DNA from: Pseudomonas sp. B21-040
GTDB lineage: Bacteria > Pseudomonadota > Gammaproteobacteria > Pseudomonadales > Pseudomonadaceae
Assembly: GCF_024748695.1 (NCBI RefSeq)
Contig: NZ_CP087176.1
Location: 365,501 to 429,500, forward strand
Direction: 5' to 3'
Length of the DNA stretch: 64,000 nt
Part shown: piece by piece, positions 46,600-57,277 of the stretch
How positions within the stretch are numbered: position 1 is the stretch's first letter
Layout: the number at the start of each line of letters is the position of its first letter
Notes under the pieces: generated by a model
Seen by the model: the letters and a program-made list of their open reading frames with translations, nothing else
What the model was told of the DNA's origin: nothing
Databases searched by the model: none
Program-made: the position numbers and the translations under genes

Positions 46600-47400
46600 A
46601 TGGGCTTTTCCTTGCTGTTGAAAAAGGCGTCCCTCGCGGGCGCCTTTTTTGTGTCCGCGATTTGGCTGTCAGGCGCCCAGGCGTTCTGCCCGACGCCGAG
46701 CGAGCTGGAGTCGGTCACCGTGCAGCGGGTCGTGGATGGCGACACCTTGCGCCTGAGCGATGGCCGCAGTGTGCGCATGATTGGTTTGAATACGCCTGAG
46801 CTGGGCAAACAGGGCCGCTCCGACGAGCCGTTTGCCGTGGTTGCGCGCAAACGCCTTGAAGCGCTGGTGGCTGCCAGCGATGGACGCGTCGGTTTGCTGC
46901 CGGGTAAAGAAAGCAAGGACCATTACGGTCGCACGCTGGCCCATGTCTATGGCGCCGACGGTGCCAATCTCGAAGCACAGATGCTCGCCGAAGGCCTCGG
47001 TTTTCAAGTGGCGGTGGCACCCAATGTTGATTTGGTCAGCTGTCAGCAAGCTGCTGAACGCAGTGCACGTCAGGCCGGGCTTGGTATATGGCGGCAATCC
47101 CCTGTACTGAAAGCGGAGCAGATCGAGGCTTCCGGGTTCGCCGTGCTCAGCGGTCGTGTGAGCAAGGTTCAGCGCAATCGCGGCGGGGTTTGGATCGAGT
47201 TGCAGGATTCGGTTGTATTGCGCGTTGCACCCAATATGCTCAACAGGTTCGATGTCGCGGCGCTGGAAACGCTTCAAGGCGCGCAAATTGAGGCGCGTGG
47301 CTGGGTCCAGGACCGCTCGCGTCGCGGTGGATTGAAACCCGGGCAAGCACGCTGGCTTCTGCCGCTGACGGATCCTTCGATGCTGCAAGCGACGCCATAA
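46600..47400 (+). CDS. Secreted thermonuclease-family (SNase-like) nuclease
   Basis: Staphylococcal-nuclease-like protein of 266 aa with a signal peptide (MGFSLLLKKASLAGAFFVSA, cleavage near GAQA). The SNase domain (about residues 35-165) has RVVDGDTLRL, RMIGLNTPELG (catalytic Arg and metal Asp regions) and KDHYGRTLAHV. The C-terminal 100 residues form a further OB-like region without a motif I recognise. I start it at the ATG at 46600; a TTG at 46588 is also in frame. The signal-peptide region overlaps a strong terminator hairpin of rpmE. Periplasmic nucleic-acid degradation is likely. Confidence 0.82.
   Translation: MGFSLLLKKASLAGAFFVSAIWLSGAQAFCPTPSELESVTVQRVVDGDTLRLSDGRSVRMIGLNTPELGKQGRSDEPFAVVARKRLEALVAASDGRVGLLPGKESKDHYGRTLAHVYGADGANLEAQMLAEGLGFQVAVAPNVDLVSCQQAAERSARQAGLGIWRQSPVLKAEQIEASGFAVLSGRVSKVQRNRGGVWIELQDSVVLRVAPNMLNRFDVAALETLQGAQIEARGWVQDRSRRGGLKPGQARWLLPLTDPSMLQATP
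46620..46650 (+). terminator. Terminator-like hairpin inside the nuclease signal-peptide coding region
   Basis: aaaaa-ggcg(t)ccc-tcgc-gggcgcc-tttttt: a GC-rich stem with one bulged T, flanked by A-run and T-run. It has every feature of a rho-independent terminator for rpmE but lies 20-50 bases inside the downstream reading frame. A weaker hairpin (aagggcccgatgggctttt, from 46590) directly follows the rpmE stop. Confidence 0.65.
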
Positions 47401-47581
47401 TAAAAATTGTAGACATTTTTTCTAGCGATTGTGAACAGTCTACCCCTTGTGTTCCGTGGCTCTTGGCCCAAAGTCTTAGGGCAGGGCGCTTGACAGGGGT
47501 GACCGGTCAGTCTTGTGGGGATTTTGCGAGGCGCGTATCCTCGCTGACCAGTCTGTCCAACAGTAAAAGCGGAATGCCAAA

Positions 47582-48850
47582 ATGTCTGATCTGAAAACTG
47601 CCGCTCTCGAATATCATGCCCATCCTCGTCCAGGTAAGCTGAGTGTCGAGCTCACCAAGGCCACCGCTACCGCCCGCGACCTGTCGCTGGCCTACAGCCC
47701 CGGCGTAGCCGAACCAGTACGCGAAATCGCCCGCGATCCTGAACTGGCCTACAAATACACCGGTAAGGGCAACCTGGTTGCAGTCATTTCCGATGGCACC
47801 GCCATTCTTGGCCTGGGTAACCTCGGCCCATTGGCTTCCAAGCCAGTAATGGAAGGTAAAGGCGTGCTGTTCAAGCGCTTCGCCGGCATCGACGTTTTCG
47901 ACATCGAAGTCGATTCCGAAAGCCCGCAAGCCTTCATCGACACCGTCAAGCGTATCTCCATCACCTTCGGTGGCATCAACCTGGAAGACATCAAGGCACC
48001 AGAGTGCTTTGAGATCGAGCGCGCTCTGATCGAGCAGTGCGACATTCCGGTGTTCCACGATGACCAGCACGGCACTGCGATCGTTACCGCAGCCGGCATG
48101 ATCAACGCCCTGGAAATCGCTGGCAAAACCCTCGCTGACGCCAAGATCGTCTGCCTGGGCGCCGGTGCTGCCGCCATCTCCTGCATGAAATTGCTGGTGA
48201 GCATGGGTGCCAACATCGAAAACATCTTCATGGTTGACCGTACCGGCGTGATCCACTCCGGCCGTGACGACCTGAACCAGTACAAGGCTGTCTTCGCTCA
48301 CGCGACTGACAAGCGCACCCTGGCTGACGCGCTGACCGGTGCTGACGTGTTCGTAGGCCTGTCCGGCCCGAACCTGTTGAGCGCTGAAGGCCTGAAGTCC
48401 ATGGCGGCCAACCCGATCGTGTTCGCGTGCTCCAACCCGGATCCGGAAATCTCCCCGGAACTGGCCCACGCCACCCGTGACGACGTGATCATGGCGACCG
48501 GCCGTTCGGACTACCCGAACCAGGTCAACAACGTACTGGGCTTCCCGTTCATCTTCCGTGGTGCCCTGGACGTTCGCGCCAAGCGCATCAACGAAGAAAT
48601 GAAAGTGGCTGCCGCCAACGCCCTGCGCGAACTGGCCAAACTGCCAGTGCCTCAGGAAGTGTGCGACGCCTACGGCGGCATCAAGCTGGAATTCGGTCGT
48701 GAGTACATCATTCCGAAACCAATGGATGCCCGTCTGATCACCCTGATCTCCGATGCCGTGGCCAAGGCTGCGATCGAGACCGGCGTAGCGACCCTGCCGT
48801 ATCCGAAGAACTACCCGCTCAAAAGCGTGGATGACGTGTTCAACGGCTAA
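47582..48850 (+). CDS. maeB: Malic enzyme (short form, without phosphotransacetylase domain)
   Basis: Oxidative decarboxylation of malate to pyruvate, giving NADPH (or NADH). 422 aa: an N-terminal malic domain with the SLAYSPGVAEP and VAVISDGTAILGLGNLG motifs, the metal/substrate segment FHDDQHGTAIV and a Rossmann nucleotide site CLGAGAAAISCMKLL. It ends KNYPLKSVDDVFNG and lacks the ~330-residue PTA-like C-terminal domain of long MaeB proteins. The cofactor is not decidable by eye. A 180-base gap upstream presumably holds the promoter. Confidence 0.92.
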   Translation: MSDLKTAALEYHAHPRPGKLSVELTKATATARDLSLAYSPGVAEPVREIARDPELAYKYTGKGNLVAVISDGTAILGLGNLGPLASKPVMEGKGVLFKRFAGIDVFDIEVDSESPQAFIDTVKRISITFGGINLEDIKAPECFEIERALIEQCDIPVFHDDQHGTAIVTAAGMINALEIAGKTLADAKIVCLGAGAAAISCMKLLVSMGANIENIFMVDRTGVIHSGRDDLNQYKAVFAHATDKRTLADALTGADVFVGLSGPNLLSAEGLKSMAANPIVFACSNPDPEISPELAHATRDDVIMATGRSDYPNQVNNVLGFPFIFRGALDVRAKRINEEMKVAAANALRELAKLPVPQEVCDAYGGIKLEFGREYIIPKPMDARLITLISDAVAKAAIETGVATLPYPKNYPLKSVDDVFNG

Positions 48851-48871
48851 GCCGTTGTAGCGCTTCAACCG

Positions 48872-48907
48872 AAAGCCCTGGCTCGTGAGAGTCGGGGCTT
48901 TTTTTTG
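48872..48907 (+). terminator. Rho-independent terminator after maeB
   Basis: aagccctggctc / gagtcggggctt stem with wobble pairs and a gtga loop, followed by T8, about 20 bases after the maeB stop. Confidence 0.85.
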
Positions 48908-48925
48908 CCTGTAGGTGATCGTGGT

Positions 48926-49036
48926 GATCGTTCCCACGCTCCGCGTGGGAATGCCTCTACGGACGTTCTGCGTTCGGCTCTGGATGGGACGCGGAGCGTC
49001 CTGGGCGGCATTCCCACGCAGAGCATGGGAACGATC
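48926..49036. repeat. Intergenic inverted-repeat element, copy C
   Basis: Third copy of the element at 3616-3750: ends gatcgttcccacgctccgcg (left) and cgcagagcatgggaacgatc (right), inner gggacgcggagcgtcc palindrome; the first inner palindrome is degenerate (ggacgttctgcgttc). Lies between the convergent maeB and ponA genes. Confidence 0.85.
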
Positions 49037-49044
49037 AGTGCAAC

Positions 49045-49080
49045 AAAAAGCCCCGCGCTTCTCACGAAGGCGGGGCTTTC
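49045..49080 (-). terminator. Rho-independent terminator after ponA
   Basis: Read on -: gaaagccccgcc...cgcggggcttttt, an 8-10-bp GC stem ending in T5, 15 bases after the ponA stop. Confidence 0.85.
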
Positions 49081-49094
49081 TGTTGGCGCTGCGA

Positions 49095-51539
49095 TCAGAA
49101 CAAATCGATCGGCGCCGCTTCGTCCGCTGGCAGTGGGCTGCCCGGCGCATTGCCGTTACCCAGTTCATTCATCGACGGAGGTGTGTCCTCGGCCTTGAAC
49201 AGTTCGAAGTAAGCGCCTGGCGTGCCTGGCGTCGCCGCACGACCGCTGATCGGGTCAACCCGCAGGCTCAGGATGCCTTCGGGCTCTGGCTGCGTATGCG
49301 GCGGCTTGTCTTTGAGGGCGGCGGCCATGTAGTTCATCCAGATCGGCAGCGCGACAGTGCCCCCGAATTCCTTGCGGCCCAGGCTTTCAGGCTGGTCGAA
49401 ACCGGTCCAGACCGTGGTCACGTAGTCCGCGTTATAGCCGGAGAACCACGCGTCCTTGGATTCGTTGGTCGTGCCGGTCTTGCCCGCAATATCGCTACGG
49501 CCCAGGGCCAGCGCGCGACGGCCGGTCCCGAGTTTGATCACGTCCTCCAGCATGCTGTTGAGGATGAAAGTCGTGCGGCCATCGACGATGCGTTCGGCTA
49601 CGGCTGGCGCTTGCGGCGCAGTGCCTGGCGCGGCTGGAACCTCACCCGGGGTGGCGTTGACCGTGAAGGTTTGCGCGGCAGGTGCGGCAATACCGTCGGT
49701 GGCCGTATCGCCTTTTGGAACGCTCGCCGGGTTGGCGACGAACAGCGTGTCACCGTTGCGGCTTTCGATCTTGTCGATGATGTACGGGGTGATCTTGTAG
49801 CCGCCGTTGGCGAACGTGCTCCAGCCGGTGGCGATCTCCATTGGCGTCAGGGTCGCGGTGCCCAGTGCCAGCGACAAGTTGGGCGGCAGGTCCTGCTTGT
49901 TGAAGCCAAAGCGGGTGATGTAGTCGATGGTCTTGCCAACGCCCATCGCTTGCAACAGGCGGATCGACACCAGGTTGCGCGACTTGTAGAGCGCCTCGCG
50001 CAGTCGGATCGGGCCGAGGAAGGTGTTGGTGTCGTTCTTCGGACGCCAGACCTTGTCCAGGTATTCGTCGACAAACACGATCGGTGCGTCGTTCACCAGG
50101 CTGGACGCGGTGTAGCCGCTATCCAGCGCGGCACTGTAGACGAAGGGCTTGAAGCTCGACCCCGGCTGACGCTTGGCCTGCAAGGCGCGGTTGTAGTTGC
50201 TCTGTTCGAAGGCGAAACCGCCGACCAGCGAGCGAATGGCGCCATTCTGCGGGTCCAGTGAAACCAGCGCGCCTTGTGCTTGCGGGATTTGGCTGAATTT
50301 CAGCGAGTTGTCCGGTTGACGCTGCACGCGAATCAAGTCACCTACCTGAGCCACGTCCGAAGGCTGTTTCGGGTTGGCGCCCATGCTGTTGGTGTTCAGG
50401 AATGGGCGCGCCCATTTCATGCTGTCCCAACTGATGTGCCCGTCACCGGTGCGGGTCATCACCTGCAGGCCGTTTTTATCGACCTGAGTGACGATGGCGG
50501 GCTCAAGGCCGCTGATGGTGCGTTGTTTGGTCAGCTCGGCGGCCCAGGCTTCGCGCGTCTTGCCCGGCAGGCGTGACTCAGGGCCGCGATAACCGTGGCG
50601 CTGGTCATACGTCATCAAGCCTTCGTGGACCGCTGTGTTAGCCATTTCCTGCAGGTTGCTCGGCACGGTCGTGGTAACGCGAAAACCTTCGGTGTAAGCG
50701 TCGGCGCCATAGCGACCGACCATTTCGGCCCGGGCCATTTCGGCGATGTACGGCGCGTTCACTTCCGGCGTTGGCACATGATAGCTGGCATTCAGCGGCT
50801 CGTTGATCGCCGTGGTGTAGTCCGCTTCGGTGATTTTTCCGAGTTTGTACATACGCCCCAGGATCCAGTCGCGGCGTTCTTTGCTGCGGGCCGGATTGGC
50901 CAGCGGATTGAAGCGCGACGGTGCTTTCGGCAGGCCGGCGATCATTGCCATCTGGGCAAGGCTGACATCGCGAATCGATTTTCCGTAATAAACCTGCGCC
51001 GCCGCCTCGATACCGTAGGCGCGGTTGCCCAGGTAGATCTTGTTGACGTACAGCTCAAGGATTTCGTCCTTGGTCAGCTGCCGTTCGATTTGCAAGGCCA
51101 GGAGAATTTCGGTGGTTTTGCGCGAGAAGCTGCGTTCGCTGGTCAGGAAGAAGTTCTTCGCCACCTGCATGGTGATGGTGCTGCCGCCGGACTGAATGTG
51201 CCCGCTTTTGACCAATTGGGTGGCGGCACGCATCAGGCTGCTGGGGTCGACGCCGTAGTGGTTGGCGAAGTTGTCGTCTTCAGCACTTAGTAACGCATTA
51301 ATGAAATTGGGGGGAATGTCGGCGAAACGGATCGGTGTGCGGCGCATTTCGCCAAATTCTGCGATCAACTTGTTGTCGCTGCTGTAGACCCGCAATGGAA
51401 TCTGCAACTGGATGCTTCTGAGAGCCTCCACGGACGGTAATCCGGGACTAAGGTAAAGATACGCGCCACTCAGACCCAGAAGCAGTCCGCAGAAAACGGC
51501 GACGATGGACCAACCGAAAAATTTCAGCAGACGAATCAA
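49095..51539 (-). CDS. ponA: Penicillin-binding protein 1A (class A PBP)
   Basis: Bifunctional peptidoglycan glycosyltransferase/transpeptidase in the inner membrane, 814 aa. A TTG start at 51539 gives IRLLKFFGWSIVAVFCGLLLG (TM anchor); no ATG is in frame nearby. The GT51 domain has SAEDDNFANHYGVD with the catalytic Glu and GGSTITMQ. After an OB-like insert comes the transpeptidase with QPGSSFKPF (nucleophile Ser and Lys), SRN-type region YKSRNLVSI, and KTGT in IAGKTGTTNESKDAW. The C-terminal tail is acidic. Divergent from pilM, a long-conserved arrangement. Confidence 0.94.
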   Translation of the reverse strand: MIRLLKFFGWSIVAVFCGLLLGLSGAYLYLSPGLPSVEALRSIQLQIPLRVYSSDNKLIAEFGEMRRTPIRFADIPPNFINALLSAEDDNFANHYGVDPSSLMRAATQLVKSGHIQSGGSTITMQVAKNFFLTSERSFSRKTTEILLALQIERQLTKDEILELYVNKIYLGNRAYGIEAAAQVYYGKSIRDVSLAQMAMIAGLPKAPSRFNPLANPARSKERRDWILGRMYKLGKITEADYTTAINEPLNASYHVPTPEVNAPYIAEMARAEMVGRYGADAYTEGFRVTTTVPSNLQEMANTAVHEGLMTYDQRHGYRGPESRLPGKTREAWAAELTKQRTISGLEPAIVTQVDKNGLQVMTRTGDGHISWDSMKWARPFLNTNSMGANPKQPSDVAQVGDLIRVQRQPDNSLKFSQIPQAQGALVSLDPQNGAIRSLVGGFAFEQSNYNRALQAKRQPGSSFKPFVYSAALDSGYTASSLVNDAPIVFVDEYLDKVWRPKNDTNTFLGPIRLREALYKSRNLVSIRLLQAMGVGKTIDYITRFGFNKQDLPPNLSLALGTATLTPMEIATGWSTFANGGYKITPYIIDKIESRNGDTLFVANPASVPKGDTATDGIAAPAAQTFTVNATPGEVPAAPGTAPQAPAVAERIVDGRTTFILNSMLEDVIKLGTGRRALALGRSDIAGKTGTTNESKDAWFSGYNADYVTTVWTGFDQPESLGRKEFGGTVALPIWMNYMAAALKDKPPHTQPEPEGILSLRVDPISGRAATPGTPGAYFELFKAEDTPPSMNELGNGNAPGSPLPADEAAPIDLF

Positions 51540-51638
51540 GGCTTTTGGACATCCAGGGCAAAGAATGAATTAGGCATCAGGGTTCAGAAACAGGGAACGA
51601 CCCGCGCTTGAAGTAAAAACCGGAAAAAAACGCTGGGC

Positions 51639-51644
51639 ATTATA
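51639..51644 (-). promoter_or_regulatory. Putative -10 box for ponA
   Basis: On - the sequence reads TATAAT, a perfect -10 consensus, about 100 bases before the ponA start. The best -35 candidates (ATGACG or TGACGC, 18-19 bases upstream) are weak, so the promoter call is tentative. Confidence 0.4.
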
Positions 51645-51725
51645 AGCATTTTTCGGCGAGGAGCGTCATTGGCGCTTCTGTCAAGACGGGGTGAATGAAC
51701 GCAATGGATATTACAGAGTCCGTAA

Positions 51726-52816
<1,091 letters not shown>

Positions 52817-52817
<1 letters not shown>

Positions 52818-53383
52818 TGGCGCGGATCAATCTTTTACCCTGGCGCGAAGAACAGCGAGAAGAGCGTCGCAAACGCTTTTTGCTGGCGTTGGTCGGTGTG
52901 CTGGTTTGCTCCGTAGGGGGGGTACTGGTCGCGGACCAGGTCATTAGCGGCGCCATCGATCGGCAAGCTGCCCGTAATGGGTATATCGCCAAACAGATTG
53001 CAGTAGTCGACGAGCGGATCGCCCAGATCAGTGACCTCAAAGCCCGCCGTCAGCAACTGGTCGAACGCATGCGAATCATTCAGGACCTGCAGGGCAACCG
53101 ACCGATCAGTGGCCGGATCTTCGATCAATTGGCTCGCGCGCTGCCGGACGGCGTGTATTTCACCGAAGTGAAAATGGTCGGCAAAACCTTGTCCATCACC
53201 GGCGCTGCCGAGTCAAACAATCGCGTGTCGGATCTGATGCGCAATCTGGATGCGTCCGACTGGTTCGATGCCCCAAGCCTCACCGAGGTCAAAGCGACAA
53301 CCGCCGGTCAGCTGGATCAGGCCAACGTTTTTCAACTGACCGTTCGTCAGACGCAGCCCGCAGCCGTGGAGGGCGATCAATGA
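52817..53383 (+). CDS. pilN: Type IV pilus assembly protein PilN
   Basis: Bitopic inner-membrane protein, 188 aa. The short cytoplasmic tail ARINLLPWREEQREERRK carries the INLLPWR motif that binds PilM. One membrane segment (about residues 22-42), a coiled coil (AKQIAVVDERIAQISDLKARRQQL) and a ferredoxin-like periplasmic domain pairing with PilO follow. Start at 52817 with AGGAG upstream; a longer frame inside pilM is rejected. Overlaps pilO by four bases. Confidence 0.95.
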
Positions 53384-54003
53384 GTCCGTCCCAATGGTTT
53401 GCAGGCCTGCGCAATGTTGATCTCAACGATCTGGACACCAGCAACATGGGGTCCTGGCCTCCGGCGATCAAGGTGTTGGTGGGTGTTCTGTTGATGCTGC
53501 TGGTGTTGGCACTCGGGTACACCTTTTACCTCAGTGACCTGCAAGACCAGCTCCATCTCAAGCGCGAGGAAGAACTGACCCTCAAGGAGCAGTTCGCCAC
53601 CAAAGCCCGCATGGCCGCGAATCTGGAACTGTACACCCAGCAAATGAAGGAAATGGAGACCTCCTTCGGGGTGCTGCTGCGGCAATTGCCCAGCGATACC
53701 GAGGTCCCGGGTCTGCTGGAGGACATCACCCGCACCGGGCTCGGCAGTGGTCTGGAGTTCGAAGAGATCAAACTGTTGCCGGAAGTCACCCAGCCGTTCT
53801 ACATCGAGCTGCCGATCCAGATCACGGTGACCGGCGCCTATCACGACCTGGCGACCTTCGTCAGTGGCGTGGCCGGGCTGCCCCGGATCGTTACGCTGCA
53901 TGATTTCGACCTTGCTCCGGCCAATCCCGAAGGCGGTGCGAAGTTGCGCATGAGCATCCTGGCCAAGACCTATCGCTATAACGACAACGGGGCACAGAAA
54001 TGA
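53380..54003 (+). CDS. pilO: Type IV pilus assembly protein PilO
   Basis: Bitopic inner-membrane partner of PilN, 207 aa. Membrane segment about residues 28-50 (IKVLVGVLLMLLVLALGYTFYL), then a coiled coil (DLQDQLHLKREEELTLKEQFATKA) and a periplasmic domain with GLLEDITRTGLGSGLEFEEIKLLPE. Coupled to pilN and pilP by ATGA overlaps. Confidence 0.95.
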   Translation: MSPSQWFAGLRNVDLNDLDTSNMGSWPPAIKVLVGVLLMLLVLALGYTFYLSDLQDQLHLKREEELTLKEQFATKARMAANLELYTQQMKEMETSFGVLLRQLPSDTEVPGLLEDITRTGLGSGLEFEEIKLLPEVTQPFYIELPIQITVTGAYHDLATFVSGVAGLPRIVTLHDFDLAPANPEGGAKLRMSILAKTYRYNDNGAQK

Positions 54004-54527
54004 GCCCGGTTCGTTGTTTGTCGATGGTTGTTTTGTTTGCCAGCCTGACCGCATGTGACAACAGCAACGATGTCGGCGACCTGGATGCCTACCTGAACGA
54101 AGTGCGTCTGCGGGCTCCGGGCAAGATTGAACCAACGCCGACGTTTCGGTCTTATCCAACGTTCACCTACAGCGCTGCCAACCTGCGCAGTCCGTTTTCC
54201 CGGCAGATCAGAGTGGACCTGGCTGGCCAGAAGCGCGGCTCGCGGAACGTCACGCCCGACCTCAATCGGGTCAAGCAGTACCTCGAAGGCTTCAACATCG
54301 AGCAGTTTGAAATGGTCGGCACGATTTCCAATGCCACCGGCTCCTTTGCGCTGTTGCGCGGGGCGGGCGGTGTGCATCGGCTGAAAGTCGGCGATTACCT
54401 GGGGCGTAACGATGGACGGATCGTCGCCATCAGCGGCTCCCAAGTCGATGTGATCGAAATCGTTCCCGATGGCGAGGGTGCCTGGCTGGAACGACCTCGG
54501 ACCCTCCCTTTGAAAGAGCACTCATAG
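54000..54527 (+). CDS. pilP: Type IV pilus assembly lipoprotein PilP
   Basis: Inner-membrane lipoprotein linking PilNO to the PilQ secretin, 175 aa. Lipoprotein signal with lipobox SLTAC (Cys19), an unstructured linker, and a C-terminal beta domain (about 80-165; LEGFNIEQFEMVGTI, GVHRLKVGDYLGRNDGRI) that binds the PilQ N0 region. Confidence 0.94.
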   Translation: MSPVRCLSMVVLFASLTACDNSNDVGDLDAYLNEVRLRAPGKIEPTPTFRSYPTFTYSAANLRSPFSRQIRVDLAGQKRGSRNVTPDLNRVKQYLEGFNIEQFEMVGTISNATGSFALLRGAGGVHRLKVGDYLGRNDGRIVAISGSQVDVIEIVPDGEGAWLERPRTLPLKEHS

Positions 54528-54540
54528 TGGAACTCGAATA

Positions 54541-56604
54541 ATGAACAGGATTTTCTCAACCCTCGGTATTTCGCTATGGATAGCGTTGTTGCCGCCGATG
54601 GTGCTTGCGACCAACCTCAAAGCGCTGGATGTCGCCGCGCTACCGGGTGATCGCGTCGAGTTGAAGTTGTCTTTCGACGGGCCGCCACCAGCGCCCCACG
54701 GGTATACGACCGAACAACCGGCGCGGATTGCCCTGGACCTGCCCGGCGTGGTCAGTCAGCTGGCGAGCAAGAGTCGTGACCTGGGCGGCGGCAATGCCCG
54801 CAGTGCAACGGTGGTGGAGGCCCAGGACCGGACGCGGCTCATCATTAACCTGACGCAGTTGATGCCGTATAGCGCGAAGGTCGAAGGCAACAATCTGTTG
54901 GTGGTGGTCGGGCAGGGGGCCAATAGCAAGGCATTGAAACCGGCGGCGAGCGCCCCTCGCGTTGCGATGACAACGCCAGCACCGGCAAAAACCTACGCCC
55001 CGGCGAGCAAGGCTATTCGCGGCGTCGACTTCCAGCGCGGCACTCAGGGCGAAGGAAATGTGGTTATCGATCTGTCCGATCCGTCCATCGCACCAGACAT
55101 CCGGGAACTCGACGGCAAAATTATCCTGGGTTTTGCCAGGACCCAATTGCCCGAGCAATTGCGCGTGCGGTTGGACGTCAAGGATTTCGGCACCCCGGTG
55201 CAGTTCGTCAACGCCAGCGCCACCGGCGACCGGGCCACAATCAGCATCGAGCCCGGCGGTACCTTCGACTACTCAACTTATCAGACGGACAACAAGCTGA
55301 CTGTCAGCATCCGGGCGATGAGCGTCGAGGATCTGCAAAAACGCAACGCCGAGCGCATGGCCTATATCGGTGAAAAACTTTCGCTGAACTTCCAGGACAT
55401 CGATGTGCGCTCGGTGCTGCAACTGATCGCCGACTTCACCAACCTCAATCTCGTGGCCAGCGATACCGTGCAGGGCGGTATCACCTTGCGGTTGCAGAAT
55501 GTGCCGTGGGACCAGGCGCTGGATCTGGTGCTGAAAACCAAGGGGCTGGACAAACGCAAGATCGGCAATGTCCTGTTGGTGGCGCCTGCCGATGAAATCG
55601 CCGCCCGAGAGCGTCAGGAACTGGAATCGCAGAAGCAGATCGCCGAACTGGCGCCGTTGCGTCGGGAGCTATTGCAGGTCAATTACGCCAAGGCTGCTGA
55701 TATCGCCAAGCTGTTTCAATCGGTGACCAGCGCCGACGCGAAAGCCGACGAGCGGGGCTCGATCACGGTGGATGAGCGGACCAACAACATCATTGCCTAC
55801 CAGCCTCAGGATCGCCTCGATGAACTTCGGCGCATTGTTACGCAGCTGGATATCCCGGTGCGCCAGGTCATGATCGAAGCGCGAATCGTCGAAGCCAACG
55901 TCGATTACGACAAAAGCCTCGGCGCGCGCTGGGGTGGTTCGGTGCGCAATCAGGGTAACTGGAACACGTCCGGGGTCTCCAATGGTTCGTCGACTACCCC
56001 CAGCACCAACTCACCGTTTGTCGACCTGGGCGCGGCTGGCAATACGTCGGGCATCGGCATCGCATTCATCACCGACAATGTGTTGCTGGATCTGGAGCTG
56101 ACGGCGATGGAGAAAACCGGCAACGGCGAAATTGTCTCGCAGCCCAAGGTTGTTACCTCCGACAAGGAAACCGCCAAAATCCTCAAGGGCACGGAGATTC
56201 CCTATCAGGAGGCCAGTTCCAGTGGCGCGACCTCGGTGTCATTCAAGGAGGCCTCGCTGTCTCTGGAAGTGACACCGCAGATCACGCCGGACAACCGGAT
56301 CATCATGGAGGTCAAGGTCACCAAGGACGAACCGGACTACCTGAACAAAGTGCAGGATGTACCGCCGATCAAGAAAAACGAGGTCAATGCCAAGGTCCTG
56401 GTCAACGACGGCGAGACCATCGTTATTGGCGGCGTTTTCTCAAATACTCAAAGCAAGGTAGTAGATAAGGTGCCATTTCTTGGTGATGTGCCGTATCTTG
56501 GCCGCCTTTTCCGGCGTGACGTGGTTTCGGAGAAAAAATCCGAGCTGCTGGTATTTCTCACTCCGCGTATCATGAACAATCAGGCGATTGCTGTGAGTCA
56601 TTGA
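54541..56604 (+). CDS. pilQ: Type IV pilus secretin PilQ
   Basis: Outer-membrane secretin through which the pilus exits, 687 aa. Signal peptide ([14 protein letters not shown]), two AMIN domains (about residues 25-125 and 145-250) that bind peptidoglycan, an N0/STN domain ([24 protein letters not shown]), an N1/KH domain ([17 protein letters not shown]) and the C-terminal secretin core with [17 protein letters not shown]. Ends [13 protein letters not shown]. Four bases separate it from aroK. Confidence 0.95.
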   Translation: MNRIFSTLGISLWIALLPPMVLATNLKALDVAALPGDRVELKLSFDGPPPAPHGYTTEQPARIALDLPGVVSQLASKSRDLGGGNARSATVVEAQDRTRLIINLTQLMPYSAKVEGNNLLVVVGQGANSKALKPAASAPRVAMTTPAPAKTYAPASKAIRGVDFQRGTQGEGNVVIDLSDPSIAPDIRELDGKIILGFARTQLPEQLRVRLDVKDFGTPVQFVNASATGDRATISIEPGGTFDYSTYQTDNKLTVSIRAMSVEDLQKRNAERMAYIGEKLSLNFQDIDVRSVLQLIADFTNLNLVASDTVQGGITLRLQNVPWDQALDLVLKTKGLDKRKIGNVLLVAPADEIAARERQELESQKQIAELAPLRRELLQVNYAKAADIAKLFQSVTSADAKADERGSITVDERTNNIIAYQPQDRLDELRRIVTQLDIPVRQVMIEARIVEANVDYDKSLGARWGGSVRNQGNWNTSGVSNGSSTTPSTNSPFVDLGAAGNTSGIGIAFITDNVLLDLELTAMEKTGNGEIVSQPKVVTSDKETAKILKGTEIPYQEASSSGATSVSFKEASLSLEVTPQITPDNRIIMEVKVTKDEPDYLNKVQDVPPIKKNEVNAKVLVNDGETIVIGGVFSNTQSKVVDKVPFLGDVPYLGRLFRRDVVSEKKSELLVFLTPRIMNNQAIAVSH

Positions 56605-56608
56605 TTCT

Positions 56609-57127
56609 GTGCGAAATTTGATTCTTGTTGGACCGATGGGCGCTGGTAAAAGCACCATCGGCCGGTTGCTGGCCAAAGAGCTGCGCCTGCCGTTCAAAGA
56701 TTCCGATAAGGAAATTGAATTGCGCACGGGCGCCAATATCCCGTGGATTTTCGATAAAGAAGGCGAGCCGGGCTTTCGTGACCGCGAGCAGGCGATGATT
56801 GCCGAGCTGTGCGGCTGCGACGGCGTGGTGTTGGCGACCGGTGGCGGCGCGGTGATGCGCGAAGCCAATCGTCGGGCGTTGCATGCCGGTGGTCGGGTGG
56901 TCTACTTGCATGCTTCTGTCGAGCAGCAAGTGGGTCGTACGGCCCGTGATCGCAATCGACCCTTGTTGCGTACCGCCGATCCAGCCAAGACCCTGCGGGA
57001 TCTCTTGGCGATCCGCGATCCGCTTTATCGGGAAATCGCCGACCTGGTGATTGAAACCGATGAGCGGCCGCCGCGAATGGTGGTGCTCGACATTCTCGAG
57101 CGCTTGCAGCAGCTACCGCCCCGTTAA
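56609..57127 (+). CDS. aroK: Shikimate kinase
   Basis: Phosphorylates shikimate at the 3-hydroxyl, fifth step of the shikimate pathway; cytosolic, 172 aa. GTG start ([19 protein letters not shown]). Walker [10 protein letters not shown], the shikimate-binding DSD and GFRDRE segments, and [10 protein letters not shown] are present. Immediately follows pilQ and is followed by aroB, the arrangement found across gamma-proteobacteria. Confidence 0.96.
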   Translation: MRNLILVGPMGAGKSTIGRLLAKELRLPFKDSDKEIELRTGANIPWIFDKEGEPGFRDREQAMIAELCGCDGVVLATGGGAVMREANRRALHAGGRVVYLHASVEQQVGRTARDRNRPLLRTADPAKTLRDLLAIRDPLYREIADLVIETDERPPRMVVLDILERLQQLPPR

Positions 57128-57277
57128 AGCAGAGCGCGAAATGCGCTATCCTCGGCGTCCTGTCATGATCGCCCAAGGTTGTGGCGGAGGCTACCGAACG
57201 GCGTCGCACCAGCAGACGCCGTGGACATTCGATAACTCAAGGCAGGACGCCTGATTCCATCTTCACTGTGGGGACAC

